Position numbers and translations under genes: made by a program. The notes under the pieces are model-generated. The model was not told the origin of the DNA, did not search any database, and saw only the letters and a list, made by a program, of their open reading frames with translations. DNA of 64,000 bases from Micromonospora andamanensis (GTDB taxonomy: Bacteria > Actinomycetota > Actinomycetes > Mycobacteriales > Micromonosporaceae): assembly GCF_016863495.1 (NCBI RefSeq), contig NZ_BOOZ01000013.1:1-64000 (forward strand), given 5' to 3'. Below are positions 35,711-44,199 of this stretch, one piece after another. Each line of letters begins with the position of its first letter. Positions within the stretch are counted from its first letter, which is position 1.

Positions 35711-35835
35711 CAGCGAAGGGGAGTAGCCCATAACGGCGTGGTCGACATACTGGTGCGTTCCGCATCCGGCCACCCGGCCTCGTTCCGGCGAGGCGGGCGA
35801 GACCTTCGACCAGGCTGTTGCAGCCGGGTCGAGGG
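35711..35835 (+). ncRNA. yybP-ykoY manganese riboswitch, copy 1
   Basis: The two signatures of the family are present: CGAAGGGGAGTAG at 35714-35726 and GGGCGAGACCTTCG at 35795-35808, with P1 formed by CGAAGG (35714-35719) and CCTTCG (35803-35808). The CCTTCG strand can instead join a 14-pair hairpin (35803-35817 with 35821-35835, one mismatch, loop TTG), which would act as an off-state terminator-like fold. Binding of Mn2+ should stabilise P1 and permit expression of the downstream GDT1-type exporter. Confidence 0.9.
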
Positions 35836-35847
35836 CGTCCCCACACC

Positions 35848-35872
35848 TCCTCCCGGCCTGATCCGGGAAGGA
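35848..35872 (+). promoter_or_regulatory. Hairpin over the ribosome binding site of the GDT1-family gene
   Basis: TCCCGG (35851-35856) pairs with CCGGGA (35863-35868); the right arm is part of the ribosome binding site GGGAAGGA (35865-35872). It could add translational control beneath the riboswitch. Confidence 0.5.
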
Positions 35873-35876
35873 CATC

Positions 35877-36464
35877 ATGGACGGGTTCCTCGCCGCGCTT
35901 GTGGTCAGCTTCGGCGTCATTTTCGTCGCCGAGCTGGGAGACAAGTCCCAGCTCATGGCCCTGGCCTTCGCCACCAGGTACCGCACGATGCCGGTGCTGA
36001 TCGGCATCACCGTGGCCACCACCGTGGTGCACCTCGCCTCGGTGGCGATCGGCCACGGTCTCGGCGCGGCCCTGCCCACCGGCTGGATCTCGCTCCTGGC
36101 GGGCCTGGCCTTTCTCGGCTTCGGCGCGTGGACGCTGCGGGGCGACCGGCTCACCGAGGACGACGAGCGCCGGGCCGCCCGGGGCGGCAGGTCGGCCGTG
36201 ATCACCGTCGGTGTCGCCTTCTTCCTGGCCGAACTGGGTGACAAGACGATGCTCGCGACCATCACGTTGGCCACCCAGTACGGCTGGTTCGGCACCTGGA
36301 TTGGCTCGACTGTCGGCATGGTCGCGGCGGACGCGTTGGCCATCCTGGCCGGCCGGCTGCTCGGCCGGAAACTGCCGGAACGAACCATCAGGTACGGCGC
36401 CGCCACGCTCTTCGCCATCAGCGGTGTCTGGCTGATCGTCGACGCGGTGTCCCAGTTGCGCTGA
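35877..36464 (+). CDS. GDT1/TMEM165-family manganese (calcium) exporter
   Basis: 195 residues, six predicted helices in two similar halves, each with the signature ExGD(K/R): VAELGDKSQLMALAF in helix 1 and LAELGDKTMLATITLA in helix 4. In this family these motifs line the cation path; bacterial members such as MneA export Mn2+. The yybP-ykoY riboswitch in its leader supports a manganese role. The basic loop between halves (RLTEDDERRAARGG) is cytosolic. A hairpin at 36470-36486 follows. Confidence 0.92.
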   Translation: MDGFLAALVVSFGVIFVAELGDKSQLMALAFATRYRTMPVLIGITVATTVVHLASVAIGHGLGAALPTGWISLLAGLAFLGFGAWTLRGDRLTEDDERRAARGGRSAVITVGVAFFLAELGDKTMLATITLATQYGWFGTWIGSTVGMVAADALAILAGRLLGRKLPERTIRYGAATLFAISGVWLIVDAVSQLR

Positions 36465-36469
36465 CCCTC

Positions 36470-36486
36470 GTCGCCGGACCGGCGAC
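36470..36486 (+). terminator. Short hairpin after the GDT1-family gene
   Basis: 8-bp perfect palindrome with a one-base centre, 5 bases past the stop codon; a weak terminator. Confidence 0.45.
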
Positions 36487-36556
36487 CGCGTCGACCGGCT
36501 CGACGTCGTACGCCCCGGTGCCGACTACCCGGATGCAGGCCGGGTAAGGCGCCGGG

Positions 36557-36907
36557 GTGGACGTCGAGGTGATCCTCCAGCGGGGCCACCAACTGCTGGT
36601 CACCGCGGTGGAGCTGGTCGGCGCGTTCGTCATCGTCGTCGGGGCGGCGCTGGCCGCGCTGCGTTTCGTGGTCGACGGGCTGCGTCACCGCGATGCCGCG
36701 GTGTTCACCCGGATCCGGCTCTCCCTGGGCCGCTTCCTCACGCTGGGCCTGGAGTTTCAGCTGGCGGCGGACATTCTGCGGACCGCGCTGTCGCCGACCT
36801 TCGCGCAGATCGGCCAGCTGGCCGCCATCGCCGCGATCCGGACGGTGCTGAACTACGTGCTGGGTCGCGAGATCGAGCACGAGCAGCGGCAGGTCGACGA
36901 TCGATGA
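36557..36907 (+). CDS. DUF1622 membrane protein
   Basis: 116 residues. An amphipathic N-terminus precedes a hydrophobic segment (LLVTAVELVGAFVIVVGAALAALRFV), then the conserved RIRLSLGRFLTLGLEFQLAADILRTALSPTF, which is the core of DUF1622, and a second helix LAAIAAIRTVLNYVLGREIEHE. The family is small, membrane-bound and uncharacterised. The GTG start at 36557 is taken from the domain start. The stop codon overlaps the next gene's ATG by 4 bases, so the two are translated together. Confidence 0.85.
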   Translation: MDVEVILQRGHQLLVTAVELVGAFVIVVGAALAALRFVVDGLRHRDAAVFTRIRLSLGRFLTLGLEFQLAADILRTALSPTFAQIGQLAAIAAIRTVLNYVLGREIEHEQRQVDDR

Positions 36908-37194
36908 GGATGCTGGTGGCGGCCGTCATCACGGCGTTGGGCGTGCTCGCCGCGCTCGTGGCGCTGCTCGCCACAGGTTCCCGTACGACAGCCCTGGGGG
37001 TGCTGCTCGACATGCTGCTCGCCGCCGGCCTGCTGCGGTTGACCGGGGAGCAGACCTGGACGGAGATCGCCGTCCTGACCGCGATCGTGGCGCTGCGCCT
37101 GCTGGTACGTGCCACGCTGATCACGGATTTCCGGCGGCGATCGAGCGGGGCCGGACGCCCGGCCGAGCGGGTCGGCCGGGCGTCCGGGACGTGA
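36904..37194 (+). CDS. Small two-helix membrane protein coupled to DUF1622
   Basis: 96 residues: helix 1 MLVAAVITALGVLAALVALLAT, helix 2 around ALGVLLDMLLAAGLLRL and a third hydrophobic stretch IAVLTAIVALRLLVRATLI, ending in a basic cytosolic tail. It begins inside the DUF1622 stop codon, a pairing I would expect to be conserved. I do not recognise a named family. Confidence 0.7.
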   Translation: MRMLVAAVITALGVLAALVALLATGSRTTALGVLLDMLLAAGLLRLTGEQTWTEIAVLTAIVALRLLVRATLITDFRRRSSGAGRPAERVGRASGT

Positions 37195-37207
37195 GCGGCG
37201 GCGGTGG

Positions 37208-38539
37208 TCAGCCGCCGGGCTTCTGATAGACGTCGGGCACGCCATCCTGGTCGAGGTCGACCTGCTCCTTGAGGGCGACCGCCCGGTAGATCTTGTTGCG
37301 CCGCCGGAGCACGACAGTCGCCAGCAGCGCCGAGATCAGCGAGCCGGCCAGCACCGCGGCCTTGACGTTGTCGCCCTCGACGCCGTCGGAACCGAAGGCC
37401 AGCTCGCCGATGAGCAGGGACACGGTGAACCCGATACCGGCCAGGAACGACACACCGAGCAGGTCCGACCAGCTGATGTCCTCGTCCAGACTGGCCCGGG
37501 TGAACCGGGCCAGCAGCCAGGTCGAGCCGAGGATGCCGACGCACTTGCCGACGACGAGGCCGAGCACGATGCCGAGGACGATCGGATCGGTGACCACCGC
37601 GCCGAGGTCCGCGCCGCGCAGGGAGACCCCGGCGGCGAAGAACGCGAAGACCGGTACCGCGAAGCCGGCGGAGATCGGCCGCCACACGTGCTCCAGGTGC
37701 TCGGCGAGGCCCGGCATGCCCCGGCCGTCGGCGCCGCCCTTGCCGGCGAGCACCGGCACGGTGAAGCCGAGCAGCACGCCGGCCACGGTGGCGTGCACCC
37801 CGGAGGAGTGCACCAGGGTCCAGGCGACCACGGCGAGCGGGATCAGCGCCCACCACCAGGTCCGGCGGCGCTGCACCAGCAGGCCGAACAGGGCGATCGG
37901 CACCAGCGCCCCGAGCAGTGGGAGCACGCTGAAGTCGTCGGTGTAGAAGACCGCGATGATGGTGATGGCCAGCAGGTCGTCGACCACGGCCAGGGTGAGC
38001 AGGAAGGCCCGCAACCCCTGTGGCAGATAGGCCCCGATGACGGCCAGCACCGCGAGCGCGAACGCGATGTCGGTGGCGGTCGGGATCGCCCAGCCGCGCA
38101 GTCCGTCGCCACCACCTGCGACGTTGACACCCACAAAGATCAGCGCCGGTACGACCATTCCACCGACCGCCGCCACCACAGGTAGCGCCGCCCGGCGTGG
38201 ATCGCGCAATTCACCGGCGACGAACTCGCGCTTCAGTTCCAGCCCGACCACGAAGAAGAAGATGGCCAGCAGACCGTCGGCGGCCCAGGTGGCGAGGTCG
38301 AGGTCGAGGTGCAACGCCGCGCCACCGGACCAGGGCACCCACCGCCCCAACTCCGCGTAGGCGTCACCCCAGGGCGAGTTCGCCCACACCAGCGCGACCA
38401 CGGCGCCGAGGAGCAGCAGGGCGCCGCCAACGGTCTCCGTACGCAGCACATCGGCCAGGAAACGCGCTTCCGGCCACGAGGTACGCGCGAAGAGGCGGCG
38501 CACGCCGCGAGGCTCGGGGGGCGGGTTCTGATCGGTCAT
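37208..38539 (-). CDS. nhaA: Na+/H+ antiporter NhaA
   Basis: 443 residues, twelve predicted helices. Family hallmarks are [39 protein letters not shown] and the paired Asp of [17 protein letters not shown], equivalent to the sodium-binding Asp163/Asp164 of E. coli NhaA. The C-terminal tail after helix 12 (residues ~415-443) ends in [15 protein letters not shown], an acidic extension not found in E. coli. It extrudes sodium in exchange for protons at alkaline pH. The gene is convergent with the DUF1622 pair. Confidence 0.95.
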   Translation of the reverse strand: MTDQNPPPEPRGVRRLFARTSWPEARFLADVLRTETVGGALLLLGAVVALVWANSPWGDAYAELGRWVPWSGGAALHLDLDLATWAADGLLAIFFFVVGLELKREFVAGELRDPRRAALPVVAAVGGMVVPALIFVGVNVAGGGDGLRGWAIPTATDIAFALAVLAVIGAYLPQGLRAFLLTLAVVDDLLAITIIAVFYTDDFSVLPLLGALVPIALFGLLVQRRRTWWWALIPLAVVAWTLVHSSGVHATVAGVLLGFTVPVLAGKGGADGRGMPGLAEHLEHVWRPISAGFAVPVFAFFAAGVSLRGADLGAVVTDPIVLGIVLGLVVGKCVGILGSTWLLARFTRASLDEDISWSDLLGVSFLAGIGFTVSLLIGELAFGSDGVEGDNVKAAVLAGSLISALLATVVLRRRNKIYRAVALKEQVDLDQDGVPDVYQKPGG

Positions 38540-38905
38540 CCGGGGGGTCCACCTCGTCGGTCAGAGGGCAGCACGGCAATGTCGCCGACCAGGCTTCCCG
38601 GCACACCCGTGCAAGACCCTATCCAGTGCCGACGGCCGTCGCGAGCGGGCGGACGCGACTCTTCCAAAGGAGGGCGACGAGTCAGCCGTAGCGCCCGGCG
38701 AAGACACCGCATTTTTTCCGTCCCGGAGCGATTCCGACGGACCGTCGGCCCGGTTGGTCACTGCGGGTGCGATCCGCCATTGGAAAATACCTAACTCCGG
38801 ACATAAGCCGCATGAGCCGCTTTAATGGTTTCACGAGATTGAGTCGACCTTGGGGGTTTTCGTGAAGTTTTCTGGCGTTACCGGCCCGGTACGGAGGCCC
38901 GCCTG
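38540..38905. promoter_or_regulatory. Divergent spacer before the polysaccharide block
   Basis: 366 bases between nhaA (minus) and the Wzz/kinase gene (plus). It holds a 7-1-7 palindrome (CCGACGG-A-CCGTCGG, 38734-38748) and an AT-rich stretch from about 38780 to 38880, unusual for this window and a plausible promoter and Lsr2 target. GGAGG lies 8 bases before the ATG at 38906. No gene is supported in it. Confidence 0.55.
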
Positions 38906-40372
38906 ATGGACCTGTACCGCCAACTACGCCTGGTGCGCCGGCACTGGTGGATCGTCCTGGTCACCCTGATGGTGGCGCTGGGCGTGACCGCGCTGGTCAC
39001 CGTGCGGGCCCAGCCTCGATACGTCGCTTCGGTCACCTTCTTCGTCACCACGCCGAGCCAGGGCGTCACCGACGCCTACCAGGGCGGGCTCTTCCTCCAG
39101 CAACGCGTGAAGTCGTACGCGGAGCTGCTCACCAGCGATCGGTTGGCGCAGGCCGCGGTGGCCGACAGCCAGCTCGGGCTGACCGCCGAGGAGGTCCAGC
39201 GCCGGGTCAGCACCTCCACCGAGACCGGCACGGTGCTGCTGCGGGCGTCGGTGACCGACACCGACCAGACCCGGGCGCTGCGGGTGACCGAGGCGCTCTC
39301 GGCGAAGTTCGTCGAGCTGGTGCAGAAGGTCGAGACGCGGCCGGACGGCAGCCCTGGGCCTATCAAGATCGAAGTGGTGAGCGGGCCACGGGTGACCCCG
39401 AGCCCGGTGTCGCCGCAGCCGGTCCGCAACACCGCGATCGGCGCCCTGATCGGCCTGTTGGCCGGTGTCGGTCTGGCGATCCTGCGCGGCATGGCCGACG
39501 TGCGGTTGCGCGACGCTGCCGGATTGCAGCGGGTCACCGGTAGTCCGTTGCTCGGCGAGATCCCGATCGACGCCACCGCACGTACCGCCCCGCTGATCGT
39601 CGGTGACGCCGCCACCTCGGCCCGGGCCGAGGCGGTCCGCAAACTCCGGACGAACCTGCGCTTCGTCGACGTGCACGAGCCGGCCCGGGTCATCGCGGTC
39701 ACCAGCGCCCTGCAAGGGGAGGGCAAGACCACGCTGTCGTGCAACCTGGCGATCGCCCTGGCCGAGGCGGGTTGGCGGGTGCTGCTCGTCGACGCCGACC
39801 TGCGCCGGCCGAAGGTCGGCGACTACCTGGGCATCGACCCGGGCGTCGGGCTGACCGACGTGCTCGTCGGCGACGTGCAGGTGGGCGATGTGGTCCAGCG
39901 CTGGGGGGACAAGTCACTGCTCGTGCTACCCAGCGGGTCGGCCCCGCCCAACCCGAGCGAACTGCTCGGTTCGAAGGCCATGTCGGACCTGCTGCTGGCC
40001 CTTCGCGAGTCCGCCGACATCGTCATCATCGACACCGCGCCACTGCTCGCGGTCACCGACGGTGTGGTGGTCGCCGTGCAGGCCGACGGTGCGCTGCTGG
40101 TCACCCAGCAGGGCCGCACCTCGCGGGCGCAGGTGGCCGCGGCCGCACGGGCGCTGCACTCGGTGTCGGTGCGGTTGCTGGGCTGCGTGCTGAACATGGC
40201 CCGGGTGCCCAAGGCCGAGGCGTACCAGTACGAGGCCTACCGGGTGGTCGCGGCCGCGACAGGTGCCCAGTCGGTGCCGACGGACCGCAGCCGGACCGGC
40301 CGCCACGCCGAGCGGGCCCGCGCCGGCGAGGCGAGCGACCACACCCAGGAACTCACCCGGCTGTCCCGATGA
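38906..40372 (+). CDS. Wzz-domain/BY-kinase polysaccharide co-polymerase
   Basis: 488 residues. The Wzz part has a first transmembrane helix (WWIVLVTLMVALGVTALVTV), an extracytoplasmic coiled-coil region and a second helix (NTAIGALIGLLAGVGLAIL) near residue 185; then a cytosolic BY-kinase with Walker A ALQGEGKTTLSCNLA, Walker A' VLLVDADLRRPK and Walker B VIIDTAPLL. The C-terminal tail has few Tyr (EAYQYEAYRVV only), so autophosphorylation is limited compared with the classical Tyr cluster. Such fused proteins control chain length or export of capsule and exopolysaccharide. Its last 20 bases overlap the phosphatase gene on the other strand. Confidence 0.92.
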   Translation: MDLYRQLRLVRRHWWIVLVTLMVALGVTALVTVRAQPRYVASVTFFVTTPSQGVTDAYQGGLFLQQRVKSYAELLTSDRLAQAAVADSQLGLTAEEVQRRVSTSTETGTVLLRASVTDTDQTRALRVTEALSAKFVELVQKVETRPDGSPGPIKIEVVSGPRVTPSPVSPQPVRNTAIGALIGLLAGVGLAILRGMADVRLRDAAGLQRVTGSPLLGEIPIDATARTAPLIVGDAATSARAEAVRKLRTNLRFVDVHEPARVIAVTSALQGEGKTTLSCNLAIALAEAGWRVLLVDADLRRPKVGDYLGIDPGVGLTDVLVGDVQVGDVVQRWGDKSLLVLPSGSAPPNPSELLGSKAMSDLLLALRESADIVIIDTAPLLAVTDGVVVAVQADGALLVTQQGRTSRAQVAAAARALHSVSVRLLGCVLNMARVPKAEAYQYEAYRVVAAATGAQSVPTDRSRTGRHAERARAGEASDHTQELTRLSR

Positions 40373-40907
40373 GCGTCGCCAGGGGGCGCAGCGCCCGGTC
40401 GATCTCCTCGGCGCAGCGTCGGAAGTCCTCCGGCGTGCCCCCCACCGGGTCACGCAGGTCGTCGGAGTCCCCGGGGGCGGGCTGCAACCGCCCCCGGGCC
40501 AGTGCGGCGGCGGCCACCGCGGCCCGTACCGGATCGTCCTGCTCGTCCAATGGCGGCTCGGCCGCCGCGGCGAGCCGGCCGAACTGGCGCAGCGTGAACG
40601 TCCGGTGCAGCGCCGCCGGCGCCAGCGCGGTGCAGATCGAGCGCTGGCGCCGGGTGGCGGTCAGCACCAGCACCGCGTCGGTGAGGTGTTCCGGCAGCAG
40701 TCGCCGGCTGCGGAACGACGTCGGGTCGTCGCCGGTCTCGGCGGCGATCGCCGCGGCGTACGGATGCATGGCCAGGCCCTCGACGGCGTCGGTGCCGGCG
40801 CTGGCCACCGTCACGTGTCGACCGGCGAGCAGGCGACGCGCGGTGTACTCGGCCATCGGTGACCGGCACAGGTTGGCGTGGCAGACGAACAGCAGCCCGC
40901 TGAGCAT
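40353..40907 (-). CDS. Low-molecular-weight protein-tyrosine phosphatase
   Basis: 184 residues from ATG 40907, with AGGGGG 6-7 bases upstream. The P-loop is VCHANLCRSPMAE (C-x5-R-S) and the general acid is the Asp of LRDPVGGTPEDF. In polysaccharide loci this enzyme type dephosphorylates the BY-kinase and so gates polymer export. Here the two genes are convergent and share 20 bases at their 3' ends, an arrangement that can couple their expression by antisense pairing. A longer open frame upstream is not coding: the P-loop starts only ~6 residues after the ATG. Confidence 0.9.
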   Translation of the reverse strand: MLSGLLFVCHANLCRSPMAEYTARRLLAGRHVTVASAGTDAVEGLAMHPYAAAIAAETGDDPTSFRSRRLLPEHLTDAVLVLTATRRQRSICTALAPAALHRTFTLRQFGRLAAAAEPPLDEQDDPVRAAVAAAALARGRLQPAPGDSDDLRDPVGGTPEDFRRCAEEIDRALRPLATLIGTAG

Positions 40908-41066
40908 GTGGAACCCCCTGGACGACGCGGTCGCGGGCGACGGCGCCGCGACGAGGGGCGGCCACCGGCGGCGACCGTCCCGTGAGGGGATGTCGAGATC
41001 GTACGCAGTGGTCGGGTCCGCGGGCCCGGGCGGCGCGCCGAACCGGATGGGGACGGAGGTGTCCCG

Positions 41067-42320
41067 GTGCGAATCGGGATCCTGACGTACCACTTTCCGC
41101 CGGAACCGGCGTTCATCCCCGGCAGCCTCGCCGAGGAACTGGCCGCGCGGGGGCACGAGGTGCGGGTGCTCACCGGGTTTCCGGACTACCCGGGCGGACA
41201 CATCTACCCGGGCTGGCGGCAGCGCTGGCACCACGAGACCCGTAGCCGGGGGTTGACCGTTCGCCGGGTGCCCCGGTACAGCACCGGCGACGCCTCCGTC
41301 CGTGGTCGGATGGCCTCCTGGCTCTCCTTCGCCGGCAGCGCGGCGCTTGTCGGCCGCCGGTTCCTGGCCGGCGTGGACGTGTTGTACGTGCACCAGCCGC
41401 CAGCCGCCGCCTTCGCCTCGGCGGCCCTGCTGCGCCTGCTCGGGCCGGTGCCGCTGGTGCTTCACGTGCCGGACGTCTGGGCCGAGCAGGTCCCCGACTC
41501 GGTCGACGACGGCCGGTGGGCGGCGCGGGTCCGGTCGGCCGCGGTGCGGACCTACCGGGCGGCCAGCAGGGTCGCGGTCACCACGCCGTCCCTGCGGGAC
41601 GCGGTCGTGGCGGACGGGATCGACCAGGCACGGATCCGGGTGGTGCTCAACTGGACCGATGAGCGGATCTTCCGCCCGGCGTCGGCCAGCCCGGCCGCCC
41701 GGCGGCTGGTCCGCCGCGACGACAGGTGCGTCGTGATGCACGCCGGCACGATCGGGGCACGGCAGGGGCTGGACACCGCGGTACGGGCGGCGGCAGCCCT
41801 GGGCGAGACGGTGGACCTGGTCCTGGTTGGCTCGGGCTCCGACGAGCGGCGGGTGCGGGGGCTCGCCGCCGAGCTGCGGGCCGACAACGTCCGGTTCGTG
41901 GACCGGCGGTCCCCGCTGGACATGCCCGAGCTGTACGCCGCCGCCGACTACCAGCTCGTGATGGTGCGCGATCTGCCGGAGTTGCGCCGCAGCGTGCCGG
42001 ACAAGCTCGCGGCTGCCCTGTCCTGCGGCGCACCCGTGGTCGCCTCGGCCGGTGGGGACACCGCGACCCTTGTCGAACGGGCCCGGGCGGGGCTGTCCTG
42101 CCCGCCGGAGGACTGGGCCAGCCTGGCGGACCGGTTCTGGCTGGCCGCGCAGATTCCACCGCCGACGCGGGCCGAGATGGGGCGGCGTGGCCGGGAAGCG
42201 TACCTACGGGACATGTCGCTGCCCTCGGGCGTGGACCGGATCGAGGAGCTGCTACGCGACGCGGTGTCCGCCGGAACCAGGCGTAACGCGAATGGTGAGC
42301 GAACTTCGCATAACGTCTGA
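41067..42320 (+). CDS. GT4-family glycosyltransferase
   Basis: 417 residues from GTG 41067; GGAGG lies 6 bases upstream. The N-terminal GT-B fold opens RIGILTYHFPPEPAFIPGSL with EELAARGHEVRVLTGFPDY; the C-terminal half has VVMHAGTIGARQGLDTAVRA, LVLVGSGSDERRV, and the E-x7-E-like VPDKLAAALSCGAPVVAS. These are donor-binding features of retaining GT4 enzymes that build polysaccharides or glycolipids. It lies between the phosphatase gene and the DUF4012 gene on the plus strand. Donor and acceptor are not predictable. Confidence 0.92.
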   Translation: MRIGILTYHFPPEPAFIPGSLAEELAARGHEVRVLTGFPDYPGGHIYPGWRQRWHHETRSRGLTVRRVPRYSTGDASVRGRMASWLSFAGSAALVGRRFLAGVDVLYVHQPPAAAFASAALLRLLGPVPLVLHVPDVWAEQVPDSVDDGRWAARVRSAAVRTYRAASRVAVTTPSLRDAVVADGIDQARIRVVLNWTDERIFRPASASPAARRLVRRDDRCVVMHAGTIGARQGLDTAVRAAAALGETVDLVLVGSGSDERRVRGLAAELRADNVRFVDRRSPLDMPELYAAADYQLVMVRDLPELRRSVPDKLAAALSCGAPVVASAGGDTATLVERARAGLSCPPEDWASLADRFWLAAQIPPPTRAEMGRRGREAYLRDMSLPSGVDRIEELLRDAVSAGTRRNANGERTSHNV

Positions 42321-42401
42321 TCCAGTCATTACCACGCCATTTTGGCTGTTAGGTGTTAAGAACATTATGGTCTTCTGTCCGTTTTCGGAAAGAGGTGTGA
42401 T

Positions 42402-44186
42402 GTGACGGAGAGCGAGAGCCCTCGTCGTCGGCGCGGACGATCCCGCCGCCGACGGCGCGCCCGACTGCGTCGCATCCTGCTGACCACGCTCGTGGTCGGT
42501 TCGTTGGTGCTGAGCCTCACCGGGTGGGTCGGCTTCCGGGGCTGGCAGGCGCGCGCCCATCTGGTCAACGCCGCGGGCCTGGCCGGCGAGTTGAGCGCCC
42601 ATCTGGTCGGTGGCGACACGGCACGTGCCCAGCGGACCCTGGCCGCCCTGCAGGAGCAGTCGGGCGCGGCGCGACGGGCCACCGGGGACCCCGGATGGTG
42701 GCTCGGCCGGCAGACCCCGGTCGCCGGGGCGAACCTCACGGCGGTCCGGCAGATCGCCATCGCCATCGACGACCTGGCCCGCCAGGCGTTCCCGGCCCTG
42801 CTCCGGGTCGACCTCGGCGGGCTGGTGCCGCAGGAGGGGCGGCTGGACCTGACCGGCCTGCGTGCCGTCACCGACGATCTGGTCGCGGTGCACGGAAGCG
42901 TGCAGCGGACCCGTGCGGAGTTGGCCGAAGTCTCGGGCGACCGGCTGGTCGGACAGGTCCGGCGTGCCCTGGAGGATCTGCGCGGCGAGATCGACAGGCT
43001 GGCCGCGATGACCTCGGCGGCGGACCGGGCCAGCCGCCTGCTGCCGCCACTGCTCGGCGTCGACGGGGCGCGGAAGTACCTGCTGGTGTCGCAGAACCCT
43101 GCGGAGCTGCGCGCGACCGGTGGGATGTTCGGCGCGTACGCCGTCATCGAGGCGAACAAGGGCCGGGTGAAGATGGGCGCCCAGGGCAGCAGCGCAAGTC
43201 TCGGCCATTTCGTCAAGCCGCTGAAGATCCCGGCGGAGTGGCGGGCCCTCTGGGGAGAGCTGCCCGGCATCTATCCGGCGGACGTCAACCTCAGCCCGCA
43301 TTTTCCGACAGCGGCGTCGCTGTACCGGGAGATGTACCGCCGGCACAGCGGGGTGACCGTCGACGGCGTCCTCGCCGTCGATCCGGTGGTGCTGTCCTAC
43401 CTGCTGAAGGCCACCGGGCCGGTGCGGGTGCCGGGCGGGGTGTCGTTGAGCGCCGAGAACGCGGTCCGGACCCTGCTCAGCGACACCTACCAGCGGATGA
43501 GCCCGAGGGAACAGGACGGCTTCTTCGCAGCCGCGGCGGCCACGGTGTTCGACACCTTATTCGCGAGAAACGTCCACCCGAATGGGTTGTTGTCCGCATT
43601 CGACCGCTCTATACAAGAACGTCGGATACTGTTCTGGAGTGCCCGACCTGAGGAACAGCGGACGTTCGGCGACAGCCGGATGGCCGGGACGCTTCCGGAA
43701 ACGGACACCGTGCCGATGGTCGGCGTGTTCCTCAACGACGGTAGCGGCGCGAAGCTCGGCTACTACCTCCGGCAGACCGCTGACCTGTCGGTCGGCTACT
43801 GCCACGCCGACGGGCGCCGCGAGCTGAACCTGCGGGTGACGCTCCGGTCCACCGCACCGGCTTCGGGGCTCAGCGAGTCGGTTCTCGGCCTCGGCCAGGC
43901 CGGTGACCCCTACACCGTCCGGACCCTCGTGTCGGTGTACGGCCCGGCCGGCGGGGCGGTGCTCGACACCCGCCTCGACGGTGCCGAGACCTCGGTGGGC
44001 AACGGCACCGAACGGCGGCGGCAGGTCGCCACCGTGAACGTCGAGATCGGACCGGGCGGGACCCGCACGTTGGAGGTCTCGCTGCTGACCGGGAAGACGG
44101 ACAGCGGAGCGGCCGAGCTGTGGCTGACCCCGACCGCCACCCCATGGACCACCCATGTTGTTACCGCACCAAGCTGTTCTCAGTAG
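42402..44186 (+). CDS. DUF4012 membrane-anchored extracytoplasmic protein
   Basis: 594 residues from GTG 42402. The N-terminus is Arg-rich (ESPRRRRGRSRRRRRARLRR) before a single transmembrane helix (ILLTTLVVGSLVLSLTGWVGF), so most of the protein is outside. Residues ~170-420 contain the DUF4012 core: GARKYLLVSQNPAELRATGG, IYPADVNLSPHFPTAASLY and GVLAVDPVVLSYLLKATGPV. A beta-sandwich C-terminus follows. Family members occur next to exopolysaccharide genes and are thought to take part in surface polymer assembly or attachment. An AT-rich stretch (42310-42400) lies directly upstream; another is inside the gene near 43550-43640. Confidence 0.88.
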   Translation: MTESESPRRRRGRSRRRRRARLRRILLTTLVVGSLVLSLTGWVGFRGWQARAHLVNAAGLAGELSAHLVGGDTARAQRTLAALQEQSGAARRATGDPGWWLGRQTPVAGANLTAVRQIAIAIDDLARQAFPALLRVDLGGLVPQEGRLDLTGLRAVTDDLVAVHGSVQRTRAELAEVSGDRLVGQVRRALEDLRGEIDRLAAMTSAADRASRLLPPLLGVDGARKYLLVSQNPAELRATGGMFGAYAVIEANKGRVKMGAQGSSASLGHFVKPLKIPAEWRALWGELPGIYPADVNLSPHFPTAASLYREMYRRHSGVTVDGVLAVDPVVLSYLLKATGPVRVPGGVSLSAENAVRTLLSDTYQRMSPREQDGFFAAAAATVFDTLFARNVHPNGLLSAFDRSIQERRILFWSARPEEQRTFGDSRMAGTLPETDTVPMVGVFLNDGSGAKLGYYLRQTADLSVGYCHADGRRELNLRVTLRSTAPASGLSESVLGLGQAGDPYTVRTLVSVYGPAGGAVLDTRLDGAETSVGNGTERRRQVATVNVEIGPGGTRTLEVSLLTGKTDSGAAELWLTPTATPWTTHVVTAPSCSQ

Positions 44187-44199
44187 GAGGGAACGAACC

